64,000 nt of DNA, taken from contig OZ242023.1 in the NCBI GenBank assembly GCA_965204915.1, forward strand, positions 2,666,001 through 2,730,000, in the 5' to 3' direction. The translations under genes and the position numbers were made by a program. Position 1 is the stretch's first letter. The number at the start of each line of letters is the position of its first letter. This stretch comes from HK1 sp965204915 (GTDB lineage: Bacteria; Pseudomonadota; Gammaproteobacteria; HK1). Positions 9,008 through 17,454 of the stretch are shown piece after piece. Below the pieces are notes generated by a model that made no database searches, was not told where the DNA came from, and saw only the letters and a program-made list of their open reading frames with translations.

Positions 9008-10219
9008 ATGGCCACCCTCCCCCCAACCCGTCGAAGCCGGCAGTCCGATCGGCACACCGCACCGCCTGCGGAAGACGCGCGTGTTCGTCCGTTGCCGGAT
9101 ACGACGCCTCTGGAGTCGGTCGCCACCGTACCGGTCGAGTGGCTGGTGCTGGATCGCCGCAATCCGCGCCTGGTGAACGTGGACGGCGATGCCACCGATG
9201 AAGAGATCATCGCACAGCTCTACCGCGCGGAAGACCTTGGCGAGTTGCTCCAGTCCATCTCGGCCAACGGCTATATGGACATCGAGCCTCTCATCGTCCT
9301 GGAGCAGGATGGGCATCTTGTCGTGCTCGAAGGCAATCGTCGTCTGGCGGCCATCCGCCTGTTCCGTGAACCGGATCTCGCCGCACGTGTTTCCGAGCGA
9401 AGGCGAATCAGGATCCGGCTTCCGGACATCACGGACCGGTATCGAAGGACCCTCGATCGTGTTTCGGTCTATCGTGTGGCCGAACGCGAGGACGCACGCT
9501 CATTCATCGGTTTCAAGCATATCAACGGCGCGGCGAAGTGGGGGTCTTATGCAAAGGCCAGATTCGCCGCCGACTGGTATCGTGGTGGTGGTGTTTCGCT
9601 TGCGGACGTCGCTGACCGCATCGGCGACAGGCACGACACGATCAAGCGCATGGTCAACGCGATCTACGTATTGGAGCAGGCGCAGGCCGCGGGTGTCTTC
9701 AGCATCGACGATCGGGTGAACCCGCGGTTCAACTTCTCCCATCTCTATACGGCGTTGTCCCGCGCACCCTATATGCGGTTTCTCGGCCTGGACACTGCCT
9801 GGGCGCATTACGATCCGAGTCCCGATCCTGTCCCTGGTGATAGTGTAGATCGTTTGTCCGAGGTCTTGAGATGGATATACGGATCGCGGGAAGACGGCGC
9901 CGATCCGGTGGTTCAGTCTCAAAATCCCGACATCAAGCATCTGGGAGAGGTACTTGCCAGTGCCGAGGGACTGGCGGTCCTGAAAGCGACCGGCTCGCTC
10001 TCCGACGCGCACGCGAGCATACGACCGGCCGATCGGAGATTCTCGGAGTCATTGCTTCGAGCGAGGCAGGAGATTCGAGAAGCGTCCAACAGCTTGCGTG
10101 GATTCGACGGCCGGGACGAATCGATGGTCGGAATCGCCGAAGACGTCAGTGAGACGGCACAAACGATTCTTGATCGGATGAAGAAGAAGGTGCGAGACAC
10201 TACGCGGGAAAACGAATGA
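9008..10219 (+). CDS. ParB/Srx-fold N-terminal domain protein
   Basis: A 403-residue protein with a ParB-like N-terminal domain. The conserved core has the substrate/nucleotide-binding motif LEGNRRLAA near residue 110, preceded by a segment (YMDIEPLIVLEQDGHLVVL) typical of the fold. A helix-turn-helix-like stretch (SLADVADRIGDRHDTIKRM, about residues 198-216) follows, and the C-terminus is helical and charged. The start at 9008 is tentative: the frame is open back to 8741, but the extension includes a Uma2-like tail. The ATG of the next gene overlaps the stop of this one (ATGA), so the two are translationally coupled. ParB-fold proteins can bind DNA, hydrolyse CTP or cut DNA; which applies here is unknown. 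This is not the chromosomal parB, because no parA or gid genes are near. Confidence 0.75.
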   Translation: MATLPPTRRSRQSDRHTAPPAEDARVRPLPDTTPLESVATVPVEWLVLDRRNPRLVNVDGDATDEEIIAQLYRAEDLGELLQSISANGYMDIEPLIVLEQDGHLVVLEGNRRLAAIRLFREPDLAARVSERRRIRIRLPDITDRYRRTLDRVSVYRVAEREDARSFIGFKHINGAAKWGSYAKARFAADWYRGGGVSLADVADRIGDRHDTIKRMVNAIYVLEQAQAAGVFSIDDRVNPRFNFSHLYTALSRAPYMRFLGLDTAWAHYDPSPDPVPGDSVDRLSEVLRWIYGSREDGADPVVQSQNPDIKHLGEVLASAEGLAVLKATGSLSDAHASIRPADRRFSESLLRARQEIREASNSLRGFDGRDESMVGIAEDVSETAQTILDRMKKKVRDTTRENE

Positions 10220-11214
10220 GTCCCGCCGTCTACCTCCCGCCGGACGCATTCGGCGGCAGAGAGCCTCCCGATCTGGATCTTGCCGCCGATTATCTCGAGC
10301 TGGGAGCTGTCTTCTCCGGAGACGGGCAATCTTTCAGTGCAGACATCGTCGATGCGTTGGAGCTTGCGGCCGAGGCCGGGTCCGATGACGTCGATGCCGA
10401 GATGAGGAACCGTGAAGAGGTCGCCGCCGGTGCGGTCGCCCGCATGTCTTCGCGAAAACGTATCCTTTCGGCAGCCTATCCGTTCGATCTCGACGACCGT
10501 GGAGATACGGTTGTTTTCACCGCCGAACGGCCGGATCCCGGTCAGGCCGCCTATCTGGTGTCGCTCCTGTTATCCAATCTTCGCGCCCTGTCGCCCTTGC
10601 TCGACGGCTCCTCGATGCATCCGTCGGATCCTGAGGTGCGAGAACTTCGCCGGCATTTCCAGTATTTCGCAACGGCCGCGATCGCGGCGGAGATCGGTGG
10701 ACCTGCATGGTCCTTCGGCCATCCGCGGCCGGACGGCACCGGATTCATCAAGAAACTCTCGGAAATCTGGACCGTACTGAAAGACGGCAGCGTCAAGGCC
10801 GATCCTGCATCTCCGACTGCTCCCAAGGACGATCAGGTGGACATCTTCGCATGGCGCAAGCAAGAAGACGGCCTTCCCGGCTTTCTCCTGGTTGCCGCGC
10901 AAGTGGCCACGGGCAAGGACTGGAAGGACAAGTCCATCAAGTCCCATATCAGCGTATTTCCCAAACGCTGGTTCCAGCGTCTTCCCGCCACCGAGATGGT
11001 CGCTTACCACGTCATCCCGTTTGCCCGACCGGACGACAAGTTCCGCGACGACGTATTGGTGTTGGGCAACGTGTTGCATCGCCTTCGAGTTCCGCGCCGG
11101 GTGAACGAGGCTACCGTCCTTGCCGGGAACGGCATGACGATCGAGGCGATCGACCGGTTGGAAGTCGCGAAGGGCTGGATCAGGTCGTATGTGGAACGAG
11201 TGAGGACGGCATGA
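10216..11214 (+). CDS. Putative nuclease-like partner of the ParB-like protein
   Basis: A 332-residue protein that begins inside the stop codon of the ParB-like gene (ATGA overlap). I do not recognise a named family. The centre carries a plausible restriction-endonuclease-like core: DGTGFIKKL (about 173-181), then DDQVDIFAWR (205-214, with Asp209 on a strand), then LLVAAQVATGKDWKDKS (224-240), with Gln229 and lysines in the position of a PD-(D/E)XK motif. The Gln in place of Asp/Glu, and the GKDWKDK continuation, are features I associate with nuclease-like proteins of defence loci, but this is inference. There is no signal peptide. The tight coupling with the ParB-like gene predicts a joint function. 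Confidence 0.6.
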   Translation: MSPAVYLPPDAFGGREPPDLDLAADYLELGAVFSGDGQSFSADIVDALELAAEAGSDDVDAEMRNREEVAAGAVARMSSRKRILSAAYPFDLDDRGDTVVFTAERPDPGQAAYLVSLLLSNLRALSPLLDGSSMHPSDPEVRELRRHFQYFATAAIAAEIGGPAWSFGHPRPDGTGFIKKLSEIWTVLKDGSVKADPASPTAPKDDQVDIFAWRKQEDGLPGFLLVAAQVATGKDWKDKSIKSHISVFPKRWFQRLPATEMVAYHVIPFARPDDKFRDDVLVLGNVLHRLRVPRRVNEATVLAGNGMTIEAIDRLEVAKGWIRSYVERVRTA

Positions 11215-11257
11215 GGAGAGTGGCCTGCCCGCCCCCGTCCATCCCCTGCCATCGGCA

Positions 11258-11575
11258 GGAGCATCGGGACACGCTTCCTCGCTGGCCGCGGCGCTGGTCG
11301 AGTGCGGCTGCTCCCTGCTCGCCGACGACCTGACCGGCGTGGCGCTGCCCGGGTTCTCGCGCCAGCGGTTGGAGGCGCATACCCTGGACAGGATGCGCTG
11401 GCGCCGGAGGGCGCAGTCGAGGGTGGGGCGGGGGTTGGAGAAGTACTGGGTGCCGACGCCACGGGTCTGCGCCGAACCGCTGCCGGTGTGCGCGGTCTTC
11501 GTGCTGGAGACCGACGACCGCCCGGACGTCGGCATCAAGCCCCTGCCGCCCGATCTTCGAGCCGGGCTCGTCCGC
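11258..11575 (+). pseudogene. HPr-kinase-like ATPase remnant
   Basis: In the frame through 11258 the sequence reads GASGHASSLAAALVECG and then SLLADDLTGVALPGF. This strongly resembles the P-loop and following helix of HprK-like serine kinases (usual form GxSGxGKSTLA..L...G..LL.DD). The invariant GK pair is missing, so it cannot bind ATP normally. Further on, LEKYWVPTPR and PVCAVFVLE match the downstream part of such proteins. No proper start precedes it, and the frame degenerates after 11575. I read it as a decayed fragment of a host or RiPP-associated kinase homologue. Confidence 0.5.
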
Positions 11576-11576
11576 G

Positions 11577-11702
11577 CTACACGGCGGCGGGACTCGTCGA
11601 AAGCGCTCCCTCGCAGAAACGCACCCGCCACACCGTGTCGCCGAGGCGCTTGCGGCGGGCGGCATCGAAGAATTTCGCGTTCATCGACACGTGCACCGCC
11701 AT
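11577..11702 (-). CDS. Short hypothetical ORF after the CoxG-like gene
   Basis: A 41-codon frame starting ATG GCG GTG CAC six bases after the stop of the CoxG-like gene; it encodes a peptide including NAKFFDAARRKRLGDTVWRV. It is close enough to be co-translated. It overlaps, on the other strand, the end of the HprK-like remnant, so it may be either a truncated gene or a chance frame. No family was recognised. Confidence 0.25.
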   Translation of the reverse strand: MAVHVSMNAKFFDAARRKRLGDTVWRVRFCEGALSTSPAAV

Positions 11703-11707
11703 GCCCG

Positions 11708-12190
11708 TTACTCCTCCCGCCCGTCGGGTCCGCCTTCCGGCCCTGCCGGAGCCGGCGTCACGACCTCCGCGAAGCGGGAGAAGAAATCGGTTCCGATCTT
11801 GCGGGCGGTACCGCCCATCAGCCGCGAGCCCACCTGGGCGATCTTGCCCCCGGGCCGGATGCGTGCGACGTATCGAAGCACCGTGCCGTCGGGCGTCGCT
11901 TCGAGACTCACGTCCGCGCTTCCCGCGGCGAATCCGGCGGCGCCTCCCCGGCCTTCACCGGACAGCGTATAGCTCTCGGGCGGGTTCAGGTTGGAGACCT
12001 CGATCCGGGTCCGGAAGCGCGCCTTGACCGGGCCGATTCTGGCCACTACGTCTGCGTCGAACTCGTGCTCGCCGACCTGCTCGAGCGTCCGGCATCCCGG
12101 AATGCACTGGCCGAGCACCTCGGGGTCGTTCAGCGCTTCGAAGACTGCTTCGCGGGCCAGGGGAATGTGGAATTCGCCTGTAATGTCCAT
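11708..12190 (-). CDS. SRPBCC-fold protein, CoxG (CO dehydrogenase subunit G) family
   Basis: A 160-residue protein of the START/SRPBCC fold, CoxG family. The start MDITGEFHIPLAREAVFEAL and the segment DPEVLGQCIPGCRTLEQVG are diagnostic, as is the C-terminal GGKIAQVGSRLMGGTARKI. In carboxydotrophs CoxG helps anchor CO dehydrogenase to the membrane. Here no coxSML genes are adjacent, so the function may be in lipid or cofactor handling for another molybdenum hydroxylase. The ATG at 12190 is chosen because the family starts there; the frame is open 77 codons further upstream, but that extension is Arg-rich noise. Confidence 0.85.
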   Translation of the reverse strand: MDITGEFHIPLAREAVFEALNDPEVLGQCIPGCRTLEQVGEHEFDADVVARIGPVKARFRTRIEVSNLNPPESYTLSGEGRGGAAGFAAGSADVSLEATPDGTVLRYVARIRPGGKIAQVGSRLMGGTARKIGTDFFSRFAEVVTPAPAGPEGGPDGREE

Positions 12191-12467
12191 CTCGGGCCTC
12201 CAGTCGAGCGGTGGAAGTATAGCCCCTGCGGCCCGCCGCGCAGACCGGGAATCGCTCGCGGAGGCTCGGCGATCCATCGCCTCGGCAAGGACCGTCGCTC
12301 GGTCGCCGCGCGCCGCCCTCACCCACTCTCCACGATTCCGCCGGGCGTGGGTCGCTGCGTGGTGAAGACGAGCACGCCATGGAGCGGTCGCCGGCCTGCC
12401 ACGGATACGTGCCGGATCCACGATGCACGTGCAAGGTGGATCCGGGTGGCGGACTTCGGCCTCCGGA

Positions 12468-13418
12468 TCACGTGTTGCGCGAGGACGACCCGGACGGGCC
12501 TCGGCTCCCGCAGACGACGCCGTCGGGCAGGCTCTCGACGTGCGCGCAGATGTCGCGCGGGCGGGCGATCCACACGCGGTGGCGGTGGGCGGCGACGTGC
12601 TCCAGCGCCCGGCGGAGCCGGCGGATGCGGTAGGGGCGGCCGACCACGAAGGGATGGAGCGAGATCGGACATACGAGTGGCTGGTGCTCGCTCTGCTCCA
12701 GCATCTCGTCGAAGGCGTCGACGATCATGTCCGCGAACTCCTCCGAGGTATGCCGGTACCACACGATGCCGCGGGTGTCGTTGCACTCGATGGGATAGGG
12801 CATGGACAGGATGCGGCCGTGGCGGGTGCGCATCCACACCGGCTGGTCGTCGCAGGTCCAGTCCATGAAGTAGCGGTAGCCGGCCTCGGCGAGGAGGTCC
12901 GCGGTCACCTCGGAGTTCGACAGCCAGGGACTCATCCACCCGGCGGGGCGCGCACCCTCCTCGCGCTCGATGGTGGCCGTGACCTCGGCGATGAGCCGGC
13001 GTTCGTCGTCCTCGGAGAGCGTCCCCTGCACGTCGCTGTTGGTGATCCCGTGGCCGAGGATCTCGTCGCCGCGGCGGCGAAGCGCCTCGGGGATCTGCGG
13101 GCAGTGCGCGTAGATCGCGGTGTTCATCTGCGCCTCGATCGGCAGATCGAGCGCATCGAAGAGCGCCAGCAGCCGCCAGATGCCGACCCGGTTTCCATAG
13201 TCCCGCCACGAGTAGACGCTGTGGCTCGCCGCCTGGTCGGGAGGCGCGATGGCTGCGCCCTTGCCGCGTCCGTAGCGGAACGCCTCGACGTTCACCGCGA
13301 TGTAGACGGCGAGGCGCCTGCCGCCGGGCCACGTGTAGTCGGGGCGTTCGGTAATCGGGGAGTAGTCGTAGCGTCCGTGGGATTCGAGCATGGTGGTGTC
13401 CGGAGGATGGGGGGTCAT
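12468..13418 (-). CDS. Polysaccharide deacetylase (NodB/PuuE-like) family protein
   Basis: A 316-residue cytoplasmic protein of the polysaccharide deacetylase superfamily, in the branch that includes PuuE-type allantoinases. It begins with the typical ESHGRYDYSPITERPDYTW segment and has NVEAFRYG, YSWRDYGNRVG, EILGHGITNS and CDDQPVWMRT motifs. There is no signal peptide, which argues against a cell-wall target and for an amidohydrolase acting on a small molecule. The start at 13418 is used; ATG 13391 (MLESHGRYDY) is a possible alternative. The last 15 or so residues, rich in Ser and Arg, look like a replaced tail. It is divergent from the aminotransferase; the two may share a nitrogen-salvage role. 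Confidence 0.8.
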   Translation of the reverse strand: MTPHPPDTTMLESHGRYDYSPITERPDYTWPGGRRLAVYIAVNVEAFRYGRGKGAAIAPPDQAASHSVYSWRDYGNRVGIWRLLALFDALDLPIEAQMNTAIYAHCPQIPEALRRRGDEILGHGITNSDVQGTLSEDDERRLIAEVTATIEREEGARPAGWMSPWLSNSEVTADLLAEAGYRYFMDWTCDDQPVWMRTRHGRILSMPYPIECNDTRGIVWYRHTSEEFADMIVDAFDEMLEQSEHQPLVCPISLHPFVVGRPYRIRRLRRALEHVAAHRHRVWIARPRDICAHVESLPDGVVCGSRGPSGSSSRNT

Positions 13419-13602
13419 GGGATTGCGGGGTGCGCAGGCGGCGTCGGTGGAGGACGTCGATCGGATGACGGTACCACGGTCCATGTCCCGAACGGCATCG
13501 CAGGGGGCAGGGCATGGGCCGGACAGGCGCCCCTTGCGGGACTCGCGTATCCTCACCGGCATGATGCGGGCGCCGCCGGGCGTCCCCGAGCCTGGAGCGC
13601 CA

Positions 13603-14787
13603 ATGACCGTGAACCGCCCCAAGCGTCCGGTCTCGCGGCGGATGCAGGACGTGCAGATGCCGATCATCCCCTGGGTCGGCGAGCTCATCCGCCGCACCCC
13701 CGGCACCATCTCCCTGGGGCAGGGCGTGGTGGACTATGCGCCGCCCGCCGCCGCCCACGAAGCGCTCACCCGGTTCTGCGCCGAACCCGCGCGGCACAAG
13801 TACCAGCACGAGCTCGGCATCCCGGAGCTGCGCGAACGCATCGCGGCCCGGCTCGCGGCCGAGAACCGTATCGACGTCGACCGGTTCTCGCTGATGGTGA
13901 CGGCCGGCGGCAACATGGCCTTCCTCACCGTGCTGCTCGCGATCTGCGACCAGGGCGACGAGGTCGTGCTGGTCAGGCCCTGGTTCTTCAACCACGAGAT
14001 GGCGGTGCGGATCATCGGCTGCCGGCCGGTGGTGGTGGCGGCGGACGAGCGCTACCAGCTCGATCTCGCCGCGATCGAGGCGGCCATCGGACCGCGCACC
14101 CGCGCCGTGGTCACCGTCTCGCCCAACAATCCCAGCGGGGCGGTGTATCCGGAATCCGACCTGCGGGCGGTGAACGCGCTGTGCGCGGCCCGGGGCCTGT
14201 TCCACGTGAGCGACGAGGTCTACGAATACTTCCTCTTCGACGGTGCGCGCCACTTCTCCCCCGGAGCCGTCGCCGGCGCGGAGGCGCATACCGTGTGCAT
14301 CTACTCGCTCAGCAAGTCGTACGGCTTCGCGAGCTGGCGGGTCGGCTACATGCTGTTTCCCCCGCCGCTGCTCGAAGCGGTGAAGAAGATCCACGACACC
14401 AACGTGATCTGCGCCCCCGCGGTCTCGCAGCATGCCGCGGTGGGAGTGCTCGACGCCGGGCGGCAATGGGTCGAGGAGCGGCTCGAATCCATCGCGGCGG
14501 TGCGCCGGATCGCGCTCGATGCGTTGTCGGGCCTGGGGGACCGGGTGACGGTGCCGCGCTCCGACGGCGCCTTCTACTTCCTCGTCCGGGTGCATCGGGG
14601 CGGGGATTCGGTGGATCTGGTCGAGCGCCTGATCCGGGAGCACCGGATCGCGGTGATCCCGGGCGCGGCGTTCGGGATGGACGACGGATGCTACCTGCGC
14701 GTCGGCTACGGAGCGGCGGACGCGACGGCGATGGAGGAGGGGATGCGGCGGCTGGTGGCCGGCATCCGCGCGCTCGACGGCCGGTGA
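13603..14787 (+). CDS. Class I/II PLP-dependent aminotransferase
   Basis: A 394-residue fold-type I aminotransferase. The PLP lysine is in YSLSKSYGFASWRVGY (about residue 235); the cofactor-binding Asn is in SPNNPSGAVYP and the phosphate-binding segment in TAGGNMAFL. The carboxylate-binding Arg lies near the C-terminus (YLRVGYG). The overall pattern is that of aspartate/aromatic aminotransferases and related enzymes; substrate cannot be assigned. The start at 13603 follows a weak ggagcg site and begins MTVNRPKRPVSRRMQ; upstream frames to 13390 overlap the divergent deacetylase start and are rejected. Confidence 0.9.
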   Translation: MTVNRPKRPVSRRMQDVQMPIIPWVGELIRRTPGTISLGQGVVDYAPPAAAHEALTRFCAEPARHKYQHELGIPELRERIAARLAAENRIDVDRFSLMVTAGGNMAFLTVLLAICDQGDEVVLVRPWFFNHEMAVRIIGCRPVVVAADERYQLDLAAIEAAIGPRTRAVVTVSPNNPSGAVYPESDLRAVNALCAARGLFHVSDEVYEYFLFDGARHFSPGAVAGAEAHTVCIYSLSKSYGFASWRVGYMLFPPPLLEAVKKIHDTNVICAPAVSQHAAVGVLDAGRQWVEERLESIAAVRRIALDALSGLGDRVTVPRSDGAFYFLVRVHRGGDSVDLVERLIREHRIAVIPGAAFGMDDGCYLRVGYGAADATAMEEGMRRLVAGIRALDGR

Positions 14788-14879
14788 CGGCAATCGCTGC
14801 GCTTCGCATCGGCGGGGAGGACGCCGGTCGTCTCGACGCCTCCGATCGGATGCGCACCCCGGTAGAGGACGACGTGGAA

Positions 14880-15047
14880 CTCAAGTTTCGGGATTCAAAA
14901 TACCTTGAATCAGGCGATGGATTCCCGCTTTCGCGGGAATGACGTCATTTCAGCGAGACACGTTACATTTACGCTGGCCGTGGCCGTCTGGCCGTCATTC
15001 CCGCGAAAGCGGGAATCCATTTCGGTCGGCGAATCCCGAAACTTGAG
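14880..15047. mobile_element. MITE-like element, copy 1
   Basis: A 168 bp element bounded by CTCAAGTTTCGGGATTC and its complement GAATCCCGAAACTTGAG. Inside are two 20 bp palindromic modules (ATTCCCGCTTTCGCGGGAAT and its complement) flanking a central ~60 bp that includes GACGTCATTTCAGCGAGAC. The flanking heptamers are CGTGGAA and TGTCGAA (5 of 7 matching), a possibly eroded target duplication. It lies between the aminotransferase and tctC 3' ends. Confidence 0.85.
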
Positions 15048-15189
15048 TGTCGAAGATTTCAACAACGCCGGTCCGCGGCAGCGGGGCCGGTCAAGGTCCC
15101 GTCATCCCCACTGCCCGGACGCCGCGCCGGACGAGGTGTTTCGAGGGCGCGCGAGCTCCCGAACACGGGCCGGACGGCGCCGGAGCCGG

Positions 15190-16173
15190 CTACAGATCGC
15201 CCATGCGCTGGAACATCTCCTTGATCTTCTCGTAGTCGGCGTCGATGCGGGCCGCGGCCCGGTCCGCGTCCTGCCAGTAGATGAGCGCCCCGGTCTCCTT
15301 CGAGAGCTTGCGGGCCTCGTCGCTCATGACGACGCGCTCGGCCACCGCGGCGAGCTTGTCCTTGACCGCCTGCGGGGTGCCCTTGGGGACGAACAGCCCG
15401 TTCCACAGCGAGACGTCGAGCCCCGGCACCTGCTCGGACAGGGTCGGGGTGTCCGGCAGGAGCGCGATGCGTTCCTCGGTGACCGACGCCAGCGGCTTGA
15501 TCGTGTCCAGGCAGGGGAGCACGAGCTGCAGCGTGGTGTTGATGACGTCGGCGTCGTCGGATGCGAGCGTATTGCAGTCCAGGGCGTCGAAGGCGGCCTC
15601 GCTGCCGAACTCGAAGCCGAGCTCCATCGCGGCGATGATCGAGGCGCGGGTCGGCACCAGGCCGTAGCCGAAGTGCCCCAGGGCGACCTTGTTGTCCTTG
15701 GCGTGGGCGGCGAGCCCGGCCATGTCGGAGTACGGCGCGTCCCCGCCGGCGGCCAGCACGAAGGGATAGGTGAGGAAGATGCCCACCGGCTCGAAGGTGT
15801 CGCGGGCGATGCCTTCGATGCCGAGCAGGGCGCCGACGGTGGGGACGCCGATGACGAACGAGCCCACGGTGTAGCCGTCGGCCGGCGCACGCGCGACCTC
15901 GGCCGCGCCCGGGAACGGCCCCCCTCCCCCGCCCGGCTTGTTCACCACCGCGGCGGCGACGCCGGTCTCGTTCTGGAGCTCCTCCGCGATCATGCGGGTC
16001 AGCACGTCTTCGAGATCGCCGGGGGGCCAGGGCACGATGAACTGCACCGGCTTTTCGGGGTACTCGGCGCGGGCGGCGCCGGGCAGGGTCATGGCCAGGG
16101 TCGTGGCAAGCACCGTGGCCAGGGTCAGGGCGGCGGCGCGCGCCGTCGCGCCCGGTGTCGTCATGTATTTCAT
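15190..16173 (-). CDS. TctC/Bug-family solute-binding receptor
   Basis: Periplasmic binding protein of the tripartite tricarboxylate transporter (Bug) family, 327 residues. The signal peptide is clear (hydrophobic ALTLATVLATTLAMTL, cleavage after AARA). The mature protein begins with the family signature EYPEKPVQFIVPWPPGD and contains VVNKPGGGGG and, near the end, LPDTPTLSEQVPGLD. The ATG at 16173 is preceded by an excellent GGAGGAGAG site. No tctA/tctB membrane genes lie nearby, as is usual for orphan Bug receptors. The ligand is probably a carboxylate or aromatic acid; its position next to an extradiol dioxygenase supports an aromatic catabolite. Confidence 0.9.
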   Translation of the reverse strand: MKYMTTPGATARAAALTLATVLATTLAMTLPGAARAEYPEKPVQFIVPWPPGDLEDVLTRMIAEELQNETGVAAAVVNKPGGGGGPFPGAAEVARAPADGYTVGSFVIGVPTVGALLGIEGIARDTFEPVGIFLTYPFVLAAGGDAPYSDMAGLAAHAKDNKVALGHFGYGLVPTRASIIAAMELGFEFGSEAAFDALDCNTLASDDADVINTTLQLVLPCLDTIKPLASVTEERIALLPDTPTLSEQVPGLDVSLWNGLFVPKGTPQAVKDKLAAVAERVVMSDEARKLSKETGALIYWQDADRAAARIDADYEKIKEMFQRMGDL

Positions 16174-16243
16174 TGCTCTCCTCCTGTGGTTGAAGTGATC
16201 GAACAGCCTCCGCCGGAGCGAAGGATTCGAATCCCGGGCGGCA

Positions 16244-17137
16244 TCAGCAGGCATCGCCGGCGCGACGCCAGCCCTCGGCCGGGCGGTCGAACCACACGTG
16301 CACCTGGCCGGTGCCGGCGGCGTTCTCGTAGGCGCTGAACAGCCTTCCGGGCGCGGTGCAGCCGCGCCCCCCCAGCGCGGACACCATCATCAGGTAGTGC
16401 CCGAACATCCCCTCGGGCTTGTGCGGGCGGTAGTCGTCCATCGAGTCGATGACCGAGGCATGGTCGCCCTGCGCCCACCAGGCCAGCCGTTGTTCGTCGG
16501 CGGCCCTCGCCTCCGGGGTGCGGACGTGGACCGGATCGGACGCCTCGTGCCGCTCGAACTCGGACAGGGGCCAGAACCGATGGCTCATCCCCCCGCTCGC
16601 GAGCAGGACCACCCGCGCGTCCGACTCGACGACCGCCTCTCCGAGGGCCGCGCCCACCGCCAGGAAGTCGCCGTCCCGCGCGGTCTGGCAGATGCTGACC
16701 GAGATCCACCGCTCGCCGCGGTCGAGGTAGTGCGCGAGGTTGACGGTCGGGTAGTGGATCGGAAGGTGGTCGTCGTCGTTGGCGGTACAGCGCACGGTGG
16801 TGCGCTCGCCCACGCTGGCCGCGATGCGCCTCGCCAGGGCCGGATCCCCGGCGAGATCGTAGGGGAGTTGGCGGATGACGCGGGGAAGCTCTTCGGAGGT
16901 GTAGCGCCCGGCGCGGCGCGCGTGGGCGGTCACCACGAACTCCACGGTGGTGAACCAGTGGGTGTCGAAGACCACGAAGGTGTCGGGCCGGATCGCGTCG
17001 AGCACCTCGCGGCGAAGGCGTTCGAGGCCGGGCACGAGGCTGATCTCGTTGCCCTCGTTCAGCGCGCGCCGGGTCTTCTCCGGCAGCATGATGGTCGGCA
17101 CGTGCGACAGAAGGCCGGCGCCCGCGATGTCTCCCAA
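16244..17137 (-). CDS. Class III extradiol ring-cleavage dioxygenase, HpaD-like
   Basis: LigB-superfamily, Fe(II)-dependent ring-cleavage enzyme of about 297 residues, closest in pattern to 3,4-dihydroxyphenylacetate 2,3-dioxygenase. The first metal His is His12 in GLLSHVPTIML, the second is in VVFDTHWFTT, and the acidic ligand is probably the Glu of KPEGMFGHYLM. LASGGMSHRF is another family signature, and the C-terminal GTGQVHVWFDRP matches HpaD ends. I choose the TTG at 17137, preceded by CCGGAGGGAGG, because it places the first His at residue 12 as in LigB-type enzymes; the upstream ATG adds 45 low-complexity residues. It is divergent from the P450 and 70 bp ahead of tctC. Confidence 0.85.
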   Translation of the reverse strand: MGDIAGAGLLSHVPTIMLPEKTRRALNEGNEISLVPGLERLRREVLDAIRPDTFVVFDTHWFTTVEFVVTAHARRAGRYTSEELPRVIRQLPYDLAGDPALARRIAASVGERTTVRCTANDDDHLPIHYPTVNLAHYLDRGERWISVSICQTARDGDFLAVGAALGEAVVESDARVVLLASGGMSHRFWPLSEFERHEASDPVHVRTPEARAADEQRLAWWAQGDHASVIDSMDDYRPHKPEGMFGHYLMMVSALGGRGCTAPGRLFSAYENAAGTGQVHVWFDRPAEGWRRAGDAC

Positions 17138-17383
17138 CGGCCTCCCTCCGGAGTTGCGGCAACCGCGGCTGCCACGGCAGCGGTAGCTGCCGCCCTTGCC
17201 GCCGGGTCTGCCCCCGGCCTCACCGGGAACGTCCACTCCCTCCCGAAGCACGATCGCCCGGCCCGATTCCACGGGTATTCACAGGCGGGGGTATTCCAGG
17301 TGGTCCGAACGTCGAGCGGCGGCGGCTCCGCAAACGTTTTCGCGTCCGGTGGGGCTCCCCCGGCTCGTGCCGGCGGTGGACAT

Positions 17384-17434
17384 TTCATTCGGTCCCAAAC
17401 TATCATGCCGCCGGTTCATTCGCAACCGAATGAA
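17384..17434. promoter_or_regulatory. Operator-like repeats upstream of the P450
   Basis: TTCATTCG (17415-17422) and CGAATGAA (17427-17434) form a perfect palindrome around CAAC, 20 bases before the P450 start. A third identical half-site, TTCATTCG, lies at 17384-17391. The island of AT-rich, symmetric sequence in GC-rich surroundings is the usual look of a TetR/MarR-type operator in a divergent promoter region shared with the dioxygenase. No adjacent regulator gene is present, so the binding protein is unknown. Confidence 0.6.
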
Positions 17435-17454
17435 AACACCGAACGAAAAGCGCC

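Noticed and set aside
11339..12868. Long plus-strand open frame (509 codons)
   Set aside because: Its first ~80 codons are the HprK-like remnant; the rest is the antisense of the CoxG-like and deacetylase genes and rich in Arg/Pro.
12319..14942. Overlapping open frames of more than 800 codons on both strands
   Set aside because: Compositional shadows of the deacetylase and aminotransferase genes in GC-rich DNA; no domain signatures.
14905..15047. Peptide NQAMDSRFRGNDVISARH repeated in several frames
   Set aside because: It is the translation of the MITE, not a gene; the same text appears at each copy.
16221..16240. GATTCGAATCC-like string resembling a tRNA T-arm
   Set aside because: No matching acceptor, D or anticodon arms within 80 bases on either strand; chance match upstream of tctC.
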